The notes: generated from the letters alone by a model not told the origin. A stretch of DNA of 64,000 nucleotides from CAIUGU01 sp965279735 (GCA_965279735.1 OZ257260.1:186001-250000), one strand, 5' to 3'. Positions 1-8,682 are shown, counted from the first letter of the stretch. Numbers and translations: made by a program.

Positions 1-108
1 CCGATATCCGACGAGGTTATCGTTCGATTGCGAGCAAGGATGAGCTTGCTCGGGTTAGAGAGGTTTTTTCCAGCCACACTCGCAAATGTAGCCAGGAGTC
101 GAAAATGA
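1..108 (+). CDS. possible 3' end of an upstream gene (partial)
   Basis: The first reading frame is open from the window edge to a TGA at 106-108, which overlaps the ATG of the next gene (ATGA). Such an overlap is typical of coupled genes. If the next gene is a Septu-type PtuB nuclease, the expected upstream partner is the PtuA ATPase, but the 35 visible residues hold no motif that shows this. The frame of the next gene is also open through this stretch, so this call is weak. Confidence 0.3.
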   Translation, partial: PISDEVIVRLRARMSLLGLERFFPATLANVARSRK

Positions 109-776
109 CTCCAATTAGTAAGGTGGAAAAGCCACAGGTGCTGAATGACAACGAAGTTCAGTGGCGAGATGAATATTTAGCAGCGAAAGCGGCACAAATC
201 CCCGTGCCAGATTCAATTCGTTATCGGTATCGCCACCCAGACATAAAGGCCGCATTGCGGCTTGAGGCGTTCGGAAAGTGCGTTTATTGCGAGACGAAAG
301 TGTCGGTCGGAGAGGCGGACCATGTCTTTCCAGTGGAGCATAGGCCGGAGCTTATAGTGAGTTGGGACAACCTGTTGCTAGTATGTAAGGAGTGTAATAC
401 GCACAAGAGCTCGTACTATTCAGATACGGAACCTTTGCTGAATCCGTCAACAGAAGATCCAAGCGGGCACATCTATTTCTTTGGGCCGGCAGTTATGCCT
501 CGAGACGGAAGTGTGAAAGGACTGCGAACTATATTAAGAATGAAACTCGGTCGGACAGATCTCTTGCAGAGAAGATTTGAGCGCGTTGATCGGTTGCGGC
601 CGCTAGTACAGGAATATCGATTACAAGGCGCAGGCCAGACAAAGGATTTGCTGCGTAGTGCGATCTTGGAAGAAGCAAAAGGTCACGCCGAGTACTCTGC
701 CTTGGTTAGAAGTTATCTATTTCAAGAGTTGGGATGGTTGGTCAATGCATCGGGTGCAATTGGGTTGACGCAATAG
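105..776 (+). CDS. HNH endonuclease, PtuB/TIGR02646-like
   Basis: This 223-residue protein carries an HNH fold: CxxC at Cys59/Cys62, Asp72-His73, the helix WDNLLLVC near residues 87-94, and CxxCNTHK at Cys94/Cys97. That layout resembles TIGR02646 nucleases, the family of the PtuB subunit of Septu anti-phage systems, whose members are of similar length. It would cut DNA when activated by a partner ATPase. The start is chosen by AGGAG at 94-98. Base composition is visibly more AT-rich than the genes downstream, and REP-like repeats follow directly, so it may be acquired. The frame stays open upstream, so a longer protein is possible. The nuclease fold is well supported; the Septu assignment is inference. 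Confidence 0.75.
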   Translation: MTPISKVEKPQVLNDNEVQWRDEYLAAKAAQIPVPDSIRYRYRHPDIKAALRLEAFGKCVYCETKVSVGEADHVFPVEHRPELIVSWDNLLLVCKECNTHKSSYYSDTEPLLNPSTEDPSGHIYFFGPAVMPRDGSVKGLRTILRMKLGRTDLLQRRFERVDRLRPLVQEYRLQGAGQTKDLLRSAILEEAKGHAEYSALVRSYLFQELGWLVNASGAIGLTQ

Positions 777-793
777 AGATCGTGTTTTCGTAA

Positions 794-820
794 GGTGCCG
801 GTGCAGTTGTTCGGGTGTTT
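794..820 (+). repeat. REP-like unit A
   Basis: A 27-base unit that begins GGTGCCGGTGCA and continues TTGTTCGGGTGTTT. It is a direct copy of the left arms of the two palindromes downstream, but I found no inverted partner for it. Confidence 0.55.
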
Positions 821-844
821 GCTCCGAAGGATTCAGAGAACGTA

Positions 845-928
845 GGGTGCCGGTGCACGTCTTCAGGGCTTTCCTGCAATGGGAGTGACTAGCGCTCGCG
901 CAAATCCCCGAAGACATGCACCCGCACC
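845..928. repeat. REP-like palindrome B
   Basis: The arms at 845-872 and 901-928 are imperfect inverted copies of about 28 bases (GGGTGCCGGTGCACGTCTTC against its near complement), separated by 28 bases. The intergenic setting, the palindrome and the shared unit with the neighbouring element match REP/REPIN sequences. Confidence 0.65.
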
Positions 929-1015
929 AACTGTCGCTACAAGATCAAGATTCCAGGTAGATGCGGCATGTCGCCATCATCCGCACGCTCTTAGATGAAT
1001 TGATTGAGAACGTTG

Positions 1016-1117
1016 GGTGCCGATGCAGGTGTTCGGGGTTTTTTGGTTCACGCCAGCTTGGCTCGACGAATCAACCGCGGGTCACATCCAGAAACCCCCG
1101 AACACCTGCACCGGCAC
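1016..1117. repeat. REP-like palindrome C
   Basis: The arms at 1016-1042 and 1091-1117 are inverted copies of the same unit (GATGCAGGTGTTCGGGG paired with CCCCGAACACCTGCACC), with a spacer of about 48 bases. Both arms contain the GTGCCGGTGCA core seen at 794 and 845. Elements A to C occupy nearly all of the gap between the HNH gene and the hydrolase. Confidence 0.65.
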
Positions 1118-1163
1118 GCTGGCGGGCATATTCATTGCAAACGCGGCAGTTGGGGGATGAAAT

Positions 1164-2138
1164 GTGCGCATGACAAGCTGGCATCTCTCCCGTGTCGCGG
1201 TACTCGTGATCATCTTTGCTGGAGCCGCGGCACTTTCGAACTGCACACGCATACTGTTCGCTACGTTGAATGCGCCCTCTTACATTGGCGACTATCGGCA
1301 ACACGTTGACATTCCATACGGAACAGGTGCGCGCCAAAAGCTCGATATATACGTGCCCTTAGAAGCGAAGCACCGACCCATCGTAATTTTTTGGTATGGC
1401 GGGACTTGGGTCAAGGGTGCGAAGGAGTGGTATCGCTTCGTCGGCGCATCTCTCGCAGAGTCTGGATATGTCGCGGTACTTCCCGACTACCACCTCTATC
1501 CGCAAGCGCGTTTCCCTGGGTTTATTCGGGATGGCGCCCAAGCGGTGAAGTGGATCCGCGAGCATGCGGCCGAGCTTGGCGGCGACCCTGATGCCATCTT
1601 CCTGATGGGGCATTCTGCCGGTGCACATATCGCAGCAACTCTGGCGCTCGATCAACAATACTTGCGAGCGGTGGGTGGCGACTCCAAGTGGGTTCGCGGC
1701 TGGATCAGCCTCTCGGCGCCTTACGCGCTCGAAAGCCGCTTCGGGAATCACCTTTACCTTCGCGGCATCTTTAGAGAAGCAAGCGTGCCAACGGACTGGG
1801 AGCTCATCGCCCTTGCCGCAGCACGCTCACCGCCTGCACTGCTAATTCACGGCACGAGAGACATTTATCCTGGAGACGCACTCGCCATGAGCGCCAAGCT
1901 TCGGTCGCTGGGAAGCTACGTGGAATGCCATATTTATGACGGGGTCTCTCATATGGACACCGTAAGCGCCTTCTCACTGCCTCTGCGTTTCGAGGCGCCA
2001 TCGTTGCGCGATGTGCAAAGTTTTATTGATCGTGCGCTGGCTGACCCACACGTTGCCGACGGTACGTCAGCGGGCCTTCCCTGCCCAGAGCTCGAAATCA
2101 ACGAAAAAATGCACAGCGTAAAACTGGTCAGGCACTAG
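1164..2138 (+). CDS. secreted alpha/beta hydrolase (esterase-like)
   Basis: An esterase/lipase-like alpha/beta hydrolase of 324 residues. The nucleophile elbow GHSAG places the catalytic serine at 151; the acid is probably in HGTRDIYPG and the histidine in GVSHMDT. The oxyanion strand FWYGGTW precedes it at about 76-82. A hydrophobic N-terminus ending near ALSNC suggests export, perhaps as a lipoprotein, although the lipobox is not canonical. The GTG at 1164 is favoured because GGGGGA lies 6-7 bases upstream; an ATG two codons later is possible. The substrate is unknown. Confidence 0.85.
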   Translation: MRMTSWHLSRVAVLVIIFAGAAALSNCTRILFATLNAPSYIGDYRQHVDIPYGTGARQKLDIYVPLEAKHRPIVIFWYGGTWVKGAKEWYRFVGASLAESGYVAVLPDYHLYPQARFPGFIRDGAQAVKWIREHAAELGGDPDAIFLMGHSAGAHIAATLALDQQYLRAVGGDSKWVRGWISLSAPYALESRFGNHLYLRGIFREASVPTDWELIALAAARSPPALLIHGTRDIYPGDALAMSAKLRSLGSYVECHIYDGVSHMDTVSAFSLPLRFEAPSLRDVQSFIDRALADPHVADGTSAGLPCPELEINEKMHSVKLVRH

Positions 2139-2189
2139 TATGAGTTTCGAATGCAGTGCCTGATGGGCGATCCAGGCTCGCACGCGAAT

Positions 2190-2216
2190 ACGTGCACCGG
2201 TACCCTAAGATCCCCT
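2190..2216 (-). repeat. REP-like unit D (solo, reverse orientation)
   Basis: On the minus strand this stretch contains GGTACCGGTGCACGT, close to the left arm of palindrome B at 845. It lies just past the hydrolase gene and is the fourth copy of this unit within 1.5 kb. Confidence 0.45.
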
Positions 2217-2574
2217 AATGAACGGGGTTCTTTTCGGCTTCCCCTGCTTCTTTCGCGGCAGCGGTGCGGCAGCGCTCCGGCTGCCCCTGGAGCAGGGCCG
2301 CCGCTGAAGGGTTTATCCATTGATCGTCTTTCTGCAATTCCAGGCGTGACAGTAGGCCAAGCAAAATTATGGTCAGTCCGGAATGAGTGGCCGAATCCAA
2401 AGTTACTGCCAGACAGTCGTCAGCCTCGACCAACTTCCCCTCGTGCCAGCCTTCCGTCAAGGTGGTGCTCTGAATTCGCACTTTACTGCCCAATTCGACC
2501 TCATCGGCTGAGGCGTTGGCGATCAAGGCGGTTGCTGCTGTGATCGCGCACAAATGAATGTAAAGAGTGTTCAT
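2215..2574 (-). CDS. small exported protein of unknown function
   Basis: A 119-residue open frame with a plausible signal peptide (hydrophobic ITAATALIANASA before the mature part). The ATG at 2574 has AAGGGG upstream; the frame continues 18 codons further but without a better start. The mature region contains a short hydrophobic stretch (LTIILLGLL) and ends in a charged Glu/Lys-rich tail. I recognise no domain. It converges on the hydrolase gene. Coding status rests on the signal peptide and ribosome site only. Confidence 0.5.
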   Translation of the reverse strand: MNTLYIHLCAITAATALIANASADEVELGSKVRIQSTTLTEGWHEGKLVEADDCLAVTLDSATHSGLTIILLGLLSRLELQKDDQWINPSAAALLQGQPERCRTAAAKEAGEAEKNPVH

Positions 2575-2759
2575 GCAGGGCCCCTTATCGGTGTCGTGGT
2601 GGCGATCAATTTCTGACTCGAATTCCAAGTGGCACGTGTTTCAGAGTGGACTCATTTTCATGTTTCATGTATCGGAATTGTCCTCGATCAATAGGGTATC
2701 GATTCCTACGTGACGGATCGCACGGTGTCGGTGAAGATGTGCGGGACACGTACCCGGTA

Positions 2760-2872
2760 TCGGTTATTCGGTTTTAGCGAATCGTCAGAAGGCTGTGTGA
2801 GGGAGATCGCGTTGCCAGAAGCGGCAAAGCGGAGACTTGATCGAATCGCAATGCAAAAAACCGAATAACCGA
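2760..2872. repeat. 113-bp element bounded by perfect 15-bp inverted repeats
   Basis: TCGGTTATTCGGTTT at 2760-2774 is repeated exactly, inverted, at 2858-2872, with 83 bases between. It sits in a gene-free gap (2575-3021). It could be a small non-autonomous mobile element or a regulatory RNA; no coding frame is evident inside. The rest of the gap shows nothing I can name. Confidence 0.5.
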
Positions 2873-3021
2873 AATCCGATTCACGTCGTCCGGTAAAGTG
2901 TCATCGGCAACTCAAATTCATCGGCGGGCATGGGCTCAATGCGTTTTGAAGAATCTTCCGTGTACCCTGCGACCGACATCGTCATGCTTATCCAATTCTC
3001 TAGGCGAAAGGTGATCCGATC

Positions 3022-4227
3022 ATGAAAAAGCGGTACTCCAAGGCGGCAAGCAAGCCGGAATATGCGCGTCGCAGTTGGTCGCTCGCTCTTGCGGGTGTCG
3101 TCGTCGCGGGTGTTGCGTTCGCAGCGGATGCGCCCCTGACCCAGCCGTCGGCGCCCGCCAATGCGCCGTTCCGCCTGGAGGAGGTGGCCGATCTCGCGGC
3201 ACCCTGGGCCATGACCTTTCTGCCCGACGGACGGATGTTGATCACGGAGAAGGCCGGTCAACTGCTGTTGCTCTCGGCCGACGGCAAGCAGCACAAGACG
3301 GTTACAGGGACGCCGCCGGTGATGACCGAAGGCCAGGGCGGGCTGATGGACGTGGTGCTTCACCCGCGTTTCGCCCAGAACCGCATGGTGTACTTCAGCT
3401 ATTCCGAGGCGGCCGGGCAGGACATGGGCGTCGTCCTGGCGCGCGGCGTGTTCACCGATGGCGACGCGCCGTCGCTGGGGAACGTGCAGACGCTCTTCCG
3501 CGGCCCGAAGTATGACACCACGACCGGGCACTTCTCCGGCCGCATCGCCTTCTCGGGCGACGGCAAGCTGTTCTTCACTTCCGGCGACCGTCAGCAGTGG
3601 GACCGGTTCCAGCGCACTTCGCCTCAGGACATCAAAATCCTTTCGGGCAAGGTCCTGCGCCTGAACGATGACGGCACGCCCGCAGCGGGCAATCCCCTGG
3701 TGGAACGCGGCGGCGATCCTGCCATCTGGAGCTACGGTCACCGCAACCTTTATGGCCTGGCGTTCGACGCCAATGGCAACCTCTGGGAGCAGGAGATGGG
3801 CCCAATGGGCGGGGATGAGCTCAACCTGATCCTGCCCGGGCGCAATTACGGTTGGCCCATTGCCTCCAATGGCGACAACTACGAGCGTCCGCCTACGAAC
3901 GGCGCGGCGATCCCCGACCACCGCCCTGGCGACGGCTTCGAGGCGCCCAAGGTGTGGTGGAACCCGTCGATCTCGCCCGGCGGCTTGATGATCTATTCCG
4001 GCAGGCTCTGGCCCCAATGGCGAGGGAGCATCTTCATCGGCGGATTGTCGAGTCAGGCTCTGCTGCGGATGGACGTGAACGGGACCAACGCCGCCAAGGG
4101 CGACCAGTTCGCCATGGGCACTCGCATCCGCGAAATCGAGGAAGGCCCCGATGGCGCCATCTGGCTGCTCACCGATGGTGTGCGCGGTTCGGACGGTAAA
4201 CTCGTGAAGCTCACGCCGAGAAGCTGA
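3022..4227 (+). CDS. PQQ-dependent sugar dehydrogenase family protein, exported
   Basis: A six-bladed propeller of the soluble glucose/sorbosone dehydrogenase (YliI/Asd) family, 401 residues, a typical size. Visible family motifs are PWAMTFLPDGRMLITEK, GQGGLMDVVLHPRF, GRIAFSGDGKLFFTSGDR, YGHRNLYGLAFD, EMGPMGGDELN and GRNYGWP. The N-terminus is basic then hydrophobic and ends AFAADA, a good periplasmic signal. It would oxidise aldose sugars with PQQ as cofactor; no PQQ synthesis genes are nearby. AAAGGTG precedes the ATG. Confidence 0.92.
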   Translation: MKKRYSKAASKPEYARRSWSLALAGVVVAGVAFAADAPLTQPSAPANAPFRLEEVADLAAPWAMTFLPDGRMLITEKAGQLLLLSADGKQHKTVTGTPPVMTEGQGGLMDVVLHPRFAQNRMVYFSYSEAAGQDMGVVLARGVFTDGDAPSLGNVQTLFRGPKYDTTTGHFSGRIAFSGDGKLFFTSGDRQQWDRFQRTSPQDIKILSGKVLRLNDDGTPAAGNPLVERGGDPAIWSYGHRNLYGLAFDANGNLWEQEMGPMGGDELNLILPGRNYGWPIASNGDNYERPPTNGAAIPDHRPGDGFEAPKVWWNPSISPGGLMIYSGRLWPQWRGSIFIGGLSSQALLRMDVNGTNAAKGDQFAMGTRIREIEEGPDGAIWLLTDGVRGSDGKLVKLTPRS

Positions 4228-4251
4228 GGCAAGTAGGTTGAGGAAATGAAT

Positions 4252-4270
4252 GGGGACGGATTTATTTTTC
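4252..4270 (+). repeat. GGGGACAGATTTATTTTC-type repeat, copy 1
   Basis: GGGGACGGATTTATTTTTC lies between the sugar dehydrogenase and the ModA-like gene. It is one of at least six related intergenic copies in this window, and copies 2-5 also keep a closing CCC. Confidence 0.45.
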
Positions 4271-4331
4271 GTTCAGTACAATGAGCAAGCAGGGTGATTG
4301 ATTGTGCAATCGCATAAAAAGGAAAGACATC

Positions 4332-5093
4332 ATGCGTAGCTTGTCAAAACTCATCGTACTTGCGGCCGTTGGCTGTGTAACCGCGCTGGTCGCGGGGACT
4401 TCCCTCCATGCCGCTGAAATCACAGTCGTCGCGAGCGGTGGTCCGCTGCCGAGTGTCATGGGGGCGGTCATCCCGATGTTTGAACGTGCGACCGGAAACA
4501 AGGTCAAGCTCAACACGAAAGGGGGACCGGCGATTGCCGAAGACGTCAAGCAAGGTGCCGCGGATCTCGTCTTCGCTGACGTGGGTGTCGTGGATGGTCT
4601 CGTCACGAGCGGCGATGTCGCAGCTGGCAGCGCGACGTTGCTGATGATCTCGAAGGTCGGTGTTGCGGTGAAGGCCGGCGCACCGAAGCCCGACATCAGC
4701 ACCGGCGACAAACTGAAGACCGCGCTCCTTGCAGCGAAGACCGTCGGCTACAGCCAGGGGCCCAGCGGGCAGCATTTTCTCACCGTGGTCGAGCGTCTCG
4801 GCATCGCGGATGCCGTCAAGGCCAAGGGCGTGATACCGCAGGGCGAGCCGGTGGGTGCCGCAGTCGCGAAAGGTACGGCCGAGATCGGTGTGCAGCAGGT
4901 GGCCGAGTTGTTGGCCATCCCCGGAGTCGACCTGGTCGGCCCGCTGCCGAACGATCTGCAGACGCAATTCCGGTTTTCCGCTGGCATTCCAACCAAGGCG
5001 AAAGACGCGAAGACGGCGCGCGCGCTGATCGATTTCATGCGCTCCGCACCTGCCTTGGCCGTCCTCAAGGAAAAAGGGATGGACCTGCCATAG
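4332..5093 (+). CDS. ModA-like periplasmic substrate-binding protein (orphan)
   Basis: A 253-residue type 2 periplasmic binding protein of the molybdate-binding group, with a signal peptide ending SLHAAE and the first strand ITVVASGG. It would bind an oxyanion or small ligand in the periplasm. The ATG at 4332 is preceded by AAGGAA; the frame extends ten codons further. No ModB/ModC transporter genes lie beside it. It is followed on the same strand by the phosphate operon after about 140 bases. A second such protein lies at 36349. The ligand is not known. Confidence 0.8.
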   Translation: MRSLSKLIVLAAVGCVTALVAGTSLHAAEITVVASGGPLPSVMGAVIPMFERATGNKVKLNTKGGPAIAEDVKQGAADLVFADVGVVDGLVTSGDVAAGSATLLMISKVGVAVKAGAPKPDISTGDKLKTALLAAKTVGYSQGPSGQHFLTVVERLGIADAVKAKGVIPQGEPVGAAVAKGTAEIGVQQVAELLAIPGVDLVGPLPNDLQTQFRFSAGIPTKAKDAKTARALIDFMRSAPALAVLKEKGMDLP

Positions 5094-5231
5094 TCCCTTG
5101 GTTCCGGCCCTCGGATCGGGCTCGCACCTTCGAGCCTTTGGTTTCAGGTTTGCATTTGGGTGGGATAAGGGGCTGGCTGTGGCCCCTCTCAACATTCAAT
5201 CGCGGTCAGAGTCCTAATAGAAAGGTCATCC

Positions 5232-5873
5232 ATGAACCTCCTCGACAAGCTTGTCCCGCGTGAGAATCGTTTCTTCGAGCTGTTCAATCAGCACGCAAGC
5301 CTCGCCGCCGAGGCAAGCGGGGTTCTCACCAAGTTGCTGAAGAACTACGCGGATGAGGCACAGCGAGCGGCCGGTATCGAGCGCATCAACGATCTCGAGC
5401 ACAACGCCGATCGCATCACCCACGAAACAGTCGCGTTGATCCAGACCATCTTCGTCACGCCACTGGATCGGGATGACATCCATCGCCTGATATCGCGCAT
5501 GGACGACATCCTGGATCTCATGCAGGACGCCGCCGAATCGCTGCATCTCTACGACGTGCGGGAGGTATCCGACCCGGCGATCGAGCTCGCGGAAATATTG
5601 CAGACCTGTTGCATGCGCCTGCAGTCCGCTGTGGCGCTGCTGAACAACATGCGCAATGCGCCCGAGGCATTGAAGCTGTGCCGCGAGATCGACAATCTGG
5701 AATCACAGGCGGACCGTGTGATGCGCTCGGCGATCTCAAAGCTCTTCCGCGACGAGCCCGATACCCGCCAGCTCATCAAGCTCAAGGCGATCTACGAAAT
5801 GCTTGAGACGGCGACCGACAAATGCCAGGACGTCGCCAATCTCATCGAAAACATCACGCTGCAGAACGCGTGA
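5232..5873 (+). CDS. DUF47 family (PhoU-like) phosphate transport regulator
   Basis: A 213-residue all-helical protein of the DUF47/TIGR00153 family, related to PhoU. The sequence is rich in Glu/Asp helices typical of the metal-binding PhoU fold (NDLEHNADRITHE near 56-68, DNLESQADRVMR in the second half). Family members pair with Pit transporters and are thought to modulate phosphate uptake. The stop overlaps the GTG start of the Pit gene (GTGA), so the two are almost certainly one translationally coupled operon. AAAGGT precedes the ATG. Confidence 0.92.
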   Translation: MNLLDKLVPRENRFFELFNQHASLAAEASGVLTKLLKNYADEAQRAAGIERINDLEHNADRITHETVALIQTIFVTPLDRDDIHRLISRMDDILDLMQDAAESLHLYDVREVSDPAIELAEILQTCCMRLQSAVALLNNMRNAPEALKLCREIDNLESQADRVMRSAISKLFRDEPDTRQLIKLKAIYEMLETATDKCQDVANLIENITLQNA

Positions 5874-6880
5874 ACGTGCTTTTCTCCGATCCCGTCGTGA
5901 CGGCGCTGTGGCTGCTCGTGGCCATGGCGCTGGCGTTCGACTTTCTCAACGGCTTCCACGACGCGGCAAACTCCATTGCCACCGTGGTTTCGACGCGCGT
6001 ACTGAAGCCGTATCAGGCCGTGGTCTGGGCGGCGTTCTTCAACTTTGTCGCTATCTATGCGTTCGCGCCGAAGGTGGCGGCGACCATCGGCTCGGGGATC
6101 ATTGAACCTACTTTCGTCGATGATGCGGTGATCTGCGGCGCGCTGATGGGCGCGATCGCCTGGAACGTGGTGACGTGGTACTTCGGAATACCCTCGAGTT
6201 CCTCGCATGCATTGATCGGTGGATTGATCGGGGCTGGAATGGCGAAAAGCGGCCCGGGTGCACTCCTGGCTCCCGGCATCATCAAGGTCGCGGCGTTCAT
6301 AGTGATCTCGCCAGTGCTGGGGCTCCTCATCGGCGGCCTCATCATGCTGGCCATCAGTTGGACCTGCTTTCGTATCGCACCGAGCCGGCTGGATCGATGG
6401 TTCAGGCGAGCACAGCTAGTGACCAGTGCTCTCTACAGCCTTGGGCACGGCGCCAACGATGCACAGAAGACCATGGGCATCATCTGGTTGCTGCTCATGA
6501 GCCGAAGCCTTGCGACAAAGGATCACTTGCCTCTCTGGGTCATGGTGAGCTGCTACGCAGCCATCGCGCTCGGCACGCTCATGGGCGGCTGGCGAATCAT
6601 CAAGACCATGGGTCAGAAGCTCACGCCTCTAACACCCGCAAGCGGTTCCGCTGCCTCGGCTGGTGGCGCGATCACACTATTCCTCGCTTCCGGTTACGGC
6701 ATTCCTGTGTCGACAACGCACACGATCACCGGCGCCATCCTCGGTGCTGGCGCTGTGCAGAATCCTTCAAGAACTCGCTGGGACGTTGCGACCGGACTCG
6801 TCTATGCTTGGATCGTGACGATTCCGGCGGCGGCGGGGATTGCGGCGGTGACTTATTGGGGAGTTCGAACACTTTTCTAA
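5870..6880 (+). CDS. pit: inorganic phosphate transporter, Pit family
   Basis: A multi-pass inner-membrane protein with the two Pit signature repeats: GFHDAANSIATVVSTR near the N-terminus and GHGANDAQKTMGI in the second half. It imports metal-phosphate driven by the proton gradient with low affinity. The GTG at 5870 is preferred because it overlaps the DUF47 stop and leads directly into the first membrane helix; the frame upstream encodes a non-membrane stretch that shadows the DUF47 gene. About 336 residues, as in bacterial short-form Pit proteins. Confidence 0.92.
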   Translation: MNVLFSDPVVTALWLLVAMALAFDFLNGFHDAANSIATVVSTRVLKPYQAVVWAAFFNFVAIYAFAPKVAATIGSGIIEPTFVDDAVICGALMGAIAWNVVTWYFGIPSSSSHALIGGLIGAGMAKSGPGALLAPGIIKVAAFIVISPVLGLLIGGLIMLAISWTCFRIAPSRLDRWFRRAQLVTSALYSLGHGANDAQKTMGIIWLLLMSRSLATKDHLPLWVMVSCYAAIALGTLMGGWRIIKTMGQKLTPLTPASGSAASAGGAITLFLASGYGIPVSTTHTITGAILGAGAVQNPSRTRWDVATGLVYAWIVTIPAAAGIAAVTYWGVRTLF

Positions 6881-7067
6881 AGGTGACGAACCCTTGTTTA
6901 TTTGTTGCGCGCTGCGTCATCGGGAAAGTCGGCGCGATTTCCAGACTAGTTTCAGATATTTTAGGAAGAGCAGAGTAAAGGCAATCTCCCTCAGTTAAAA
7001 AAGATCTTCAAGAATCGAAGCAAGTAGTCCGCGAAAAATAGAGAACTAACGGCGTAAGGGAAGATTA

Positions 7068-7835
7068 GTGAAAGTCTCGTTCCCAAGGACGGGCGATTCA
7101 TCGACGGGTGGCATCAGAGTCGCCCCGATTTTCTCCTTGCTGCTTCTATTTTCAAGCGCAATTGCCCAAGCTCAGACCGACGGAACTTCCCCAGCCATCT
7201 TCCGCGAAGGTCGCGGCCTTGAGCGCTACATAAAAATCCCGGACAGTCCCGAGAACTTCTCAATGGTTGTCCCCTGCAGGACCATGGTTTCGACGGATGG
7301 TGAACTAGAAAACTCTTCCTGCATCTTCTCTGGCGAAACTGCCATCCCCTACATAAAGGCGATACAGGTTGCTGCGATAAAAGCAAAAATGGTTCCCGCA
7401 AGGGTAGACGGACTGCGACGGCGCGTCGGTATCAATTACAGCGTGGCATTCGCAAAGGAATCTGGGGCGACTACTGTGAAGGTTTTCCTGAATCACGGTC
7501 GCGATGCGGCGACCTATGGCCCGGCGTATCTGGAGCCGCAGGTATTTGAATGGCCTTCCTCAGGTGTAGAAGGCCGATGTGTGCGTCCTCCAAATATGGT
7601 CTGGGTTCTGGTCTTGGTAGGGACCGACGGTTTGCCGATCATGTCGAGAGTGGACGTCGCACAAGCGCCTGAAGACTGCGAGGATTGGGCGTTGGAGTAT
7701 GTCAATCGATGGAAATTCATTCCGGGGACCGCGAATGGCAAGCCGGTCGACGCCTTTACAGGACGATTATTTTCAGATGTGGCGGGCCACAAAGTCGGAA
7801 TCGAGAGACCCGATAGATATAGAGGTCGGCCCTGA
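7068..7835 (+). CDS. secreted protein with TonB C-terminal-like domain
   Basis: A 255-residue exported protein: a hydrophobic segment then AIAQAQ suggests signal peptidase cleavage. The C-terminal part (YVNRWKFIPGTANGKPVD) has the WxFxPxxxxGxPV pattern of TonB C-terminal domains. There is no N-terminal anchor or proline-rich spacer, so it is not a functional TonB; it may be a stand-alone envelope domain. The GTG start has AAGGGAAG upstream. The preceding 187 bases hold no gene. Confidence 0.65.
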   Translation: MKVSFPRTGDSSTGGIRVAPIFSLLLLFSSAIAQAQTDGTSPAIFREGRGLERYIKIPDSPENFSMVVPCRTMVSTDGELENSSCIFSGETAIPYIKAIQVAAIKAKMVPARVDGLRRRVGINYSVAFAKESGATTVKVFLNHGRDAATYGPAYLEPQVFEWPSSGVEGRCVRPPNMVWVLVLVGTDGLPIMSRVDVAQAPEDCEDWALEYVNRWKFIPGTANGKPVDAFTGRLFSDVAGHKVGIERPDRYRGRP

Positions 7836-7938
7836 GCAAAACACATGTCAGTGCCAGGGTCTTCGGTGCTACGGGACTTTTTTTTCTGGATCGTGAATGC
7901 ACGCCAAGCACTCATGATTGAGAGCGAGGAGTGTTCTC

Positions 7939-8559
7939 TTGATCACACGCAATGCGACTTGTGCAGCTCTCTGGGTCTTATGCATTCTCAATGCAACGGC
8001 AAGGGCCGAAACATTGGTGGTGGATTTTCTGGTGCCTGCTGGCGTGCAGGGCACCGAAGAAGCAGAGTGCATTGTTACCCCGAATTTCTCTGCGAATATT
8101 CAGCGTAGCGAAGTCTACGACGCCATCAAGGCGCTGATGGGTACAGACGGAACGGTAACGTTACTACGTTCATCGACGGGGGAGGTTCTCGAGAGACGAG
8201 GCCCACGTATTGAGGGGCTATGGGAAAAGGCAGACGACTTTATTAACAATGCATCCTGTGTGTCGAAGTGTGTTCAGCTCCCGATGGGAGTGCAGCCATC
8301 GCGCTTGAGATTCACCGACGAGGATGGGCTCAACGAATGTCTGAGAACCCCCATAGACAAAGGTCATTTGCCATCCATTTCAAATCTTTCATGTGGTAAC
8401 ACGGCCTGGCGGGATATCGTTCTCGCTAAACACAACGACAACAGCCTGATGCTCTGTGCTACCGCCGTGGCCTGGCTGACAATTCCCCCAACTCCGAAGA
8501 AGTCGGAGATGCCGGGTACGAAAAACCGTGTTCTTCTTGAGTATGAGATCCCGCGCTAA
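7939..8559 (+). CDS. secreted protein of unknown function, Cys-rich
   Basis: About 206 residues with a signal peptide ending NATARAE. The mature part has eight cysteines, including a CVSKC pair, which suggests disulfides. The TTG at 7939 has GGAG seven bases upstream; a TTG at 7918 in the same frame has no such site. I recognise no family. It lies 100 bases after the TonB-like gene on the same strand and converges on the repeat lipoprotein. Both genes look less GC-rich than the metabolic genes around them. Confidence 0.6.
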   Translation: MITRNATCAALWVLCILNATARAETLVVDFLVPAGVQGTEEAECIVTPNFSANIQRSEVYDAIKALMGTDGTVTLLRSSTGEVLERRGPRIEGLWEKADDFINNASCVSKCVQLPMGVQPSRLRFTDEDGLNECLRTPIDKGHLPSISNLSCGNTAWRDIVLAKHNDNSLMLCATAVAWLTIPPTPKKSEMPGTKNRVLLEYEIPR

Positions 8560-8615
8560 GGATCTGGGTACCGGGTTCGGCTTATTGGGCTGCTGAAGCG
8601 TACCGGGTACAACCT

Positions 8616-8682
8616 ATCAACTTGTTCCATGCAGCGCCGGCGCTCTTCAACTAACCAATCGAAACGCCCTGAACAAGTTGAT
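8616..8682. repeat. inverted repeat between convergent genes
   Basis: ATCAACTTGTTC (8616-8627) pairs exactly with GAACAAGTTGAT (8671-8682). It lies in the 149-base gap between two convergent genes, next to a TACCGGGTAC palindrome at 8601-8610. It may act as a two-way terminator or be another REP-like element. Confidence 0.4.

Noticed and set aside
794..1117. CRISPR array
   Set aside because: The repeats are inverted pairs of irregular spacing, not direct repeats with uniform unique spacers, and no cas genes are near.
2881..4017. A 378-codon minus-strand open frame
   Set aside because: It lies antisense to the well-supported sugar dehydrogenase gene and has no domain features; it is a by-product of high GC codon use.
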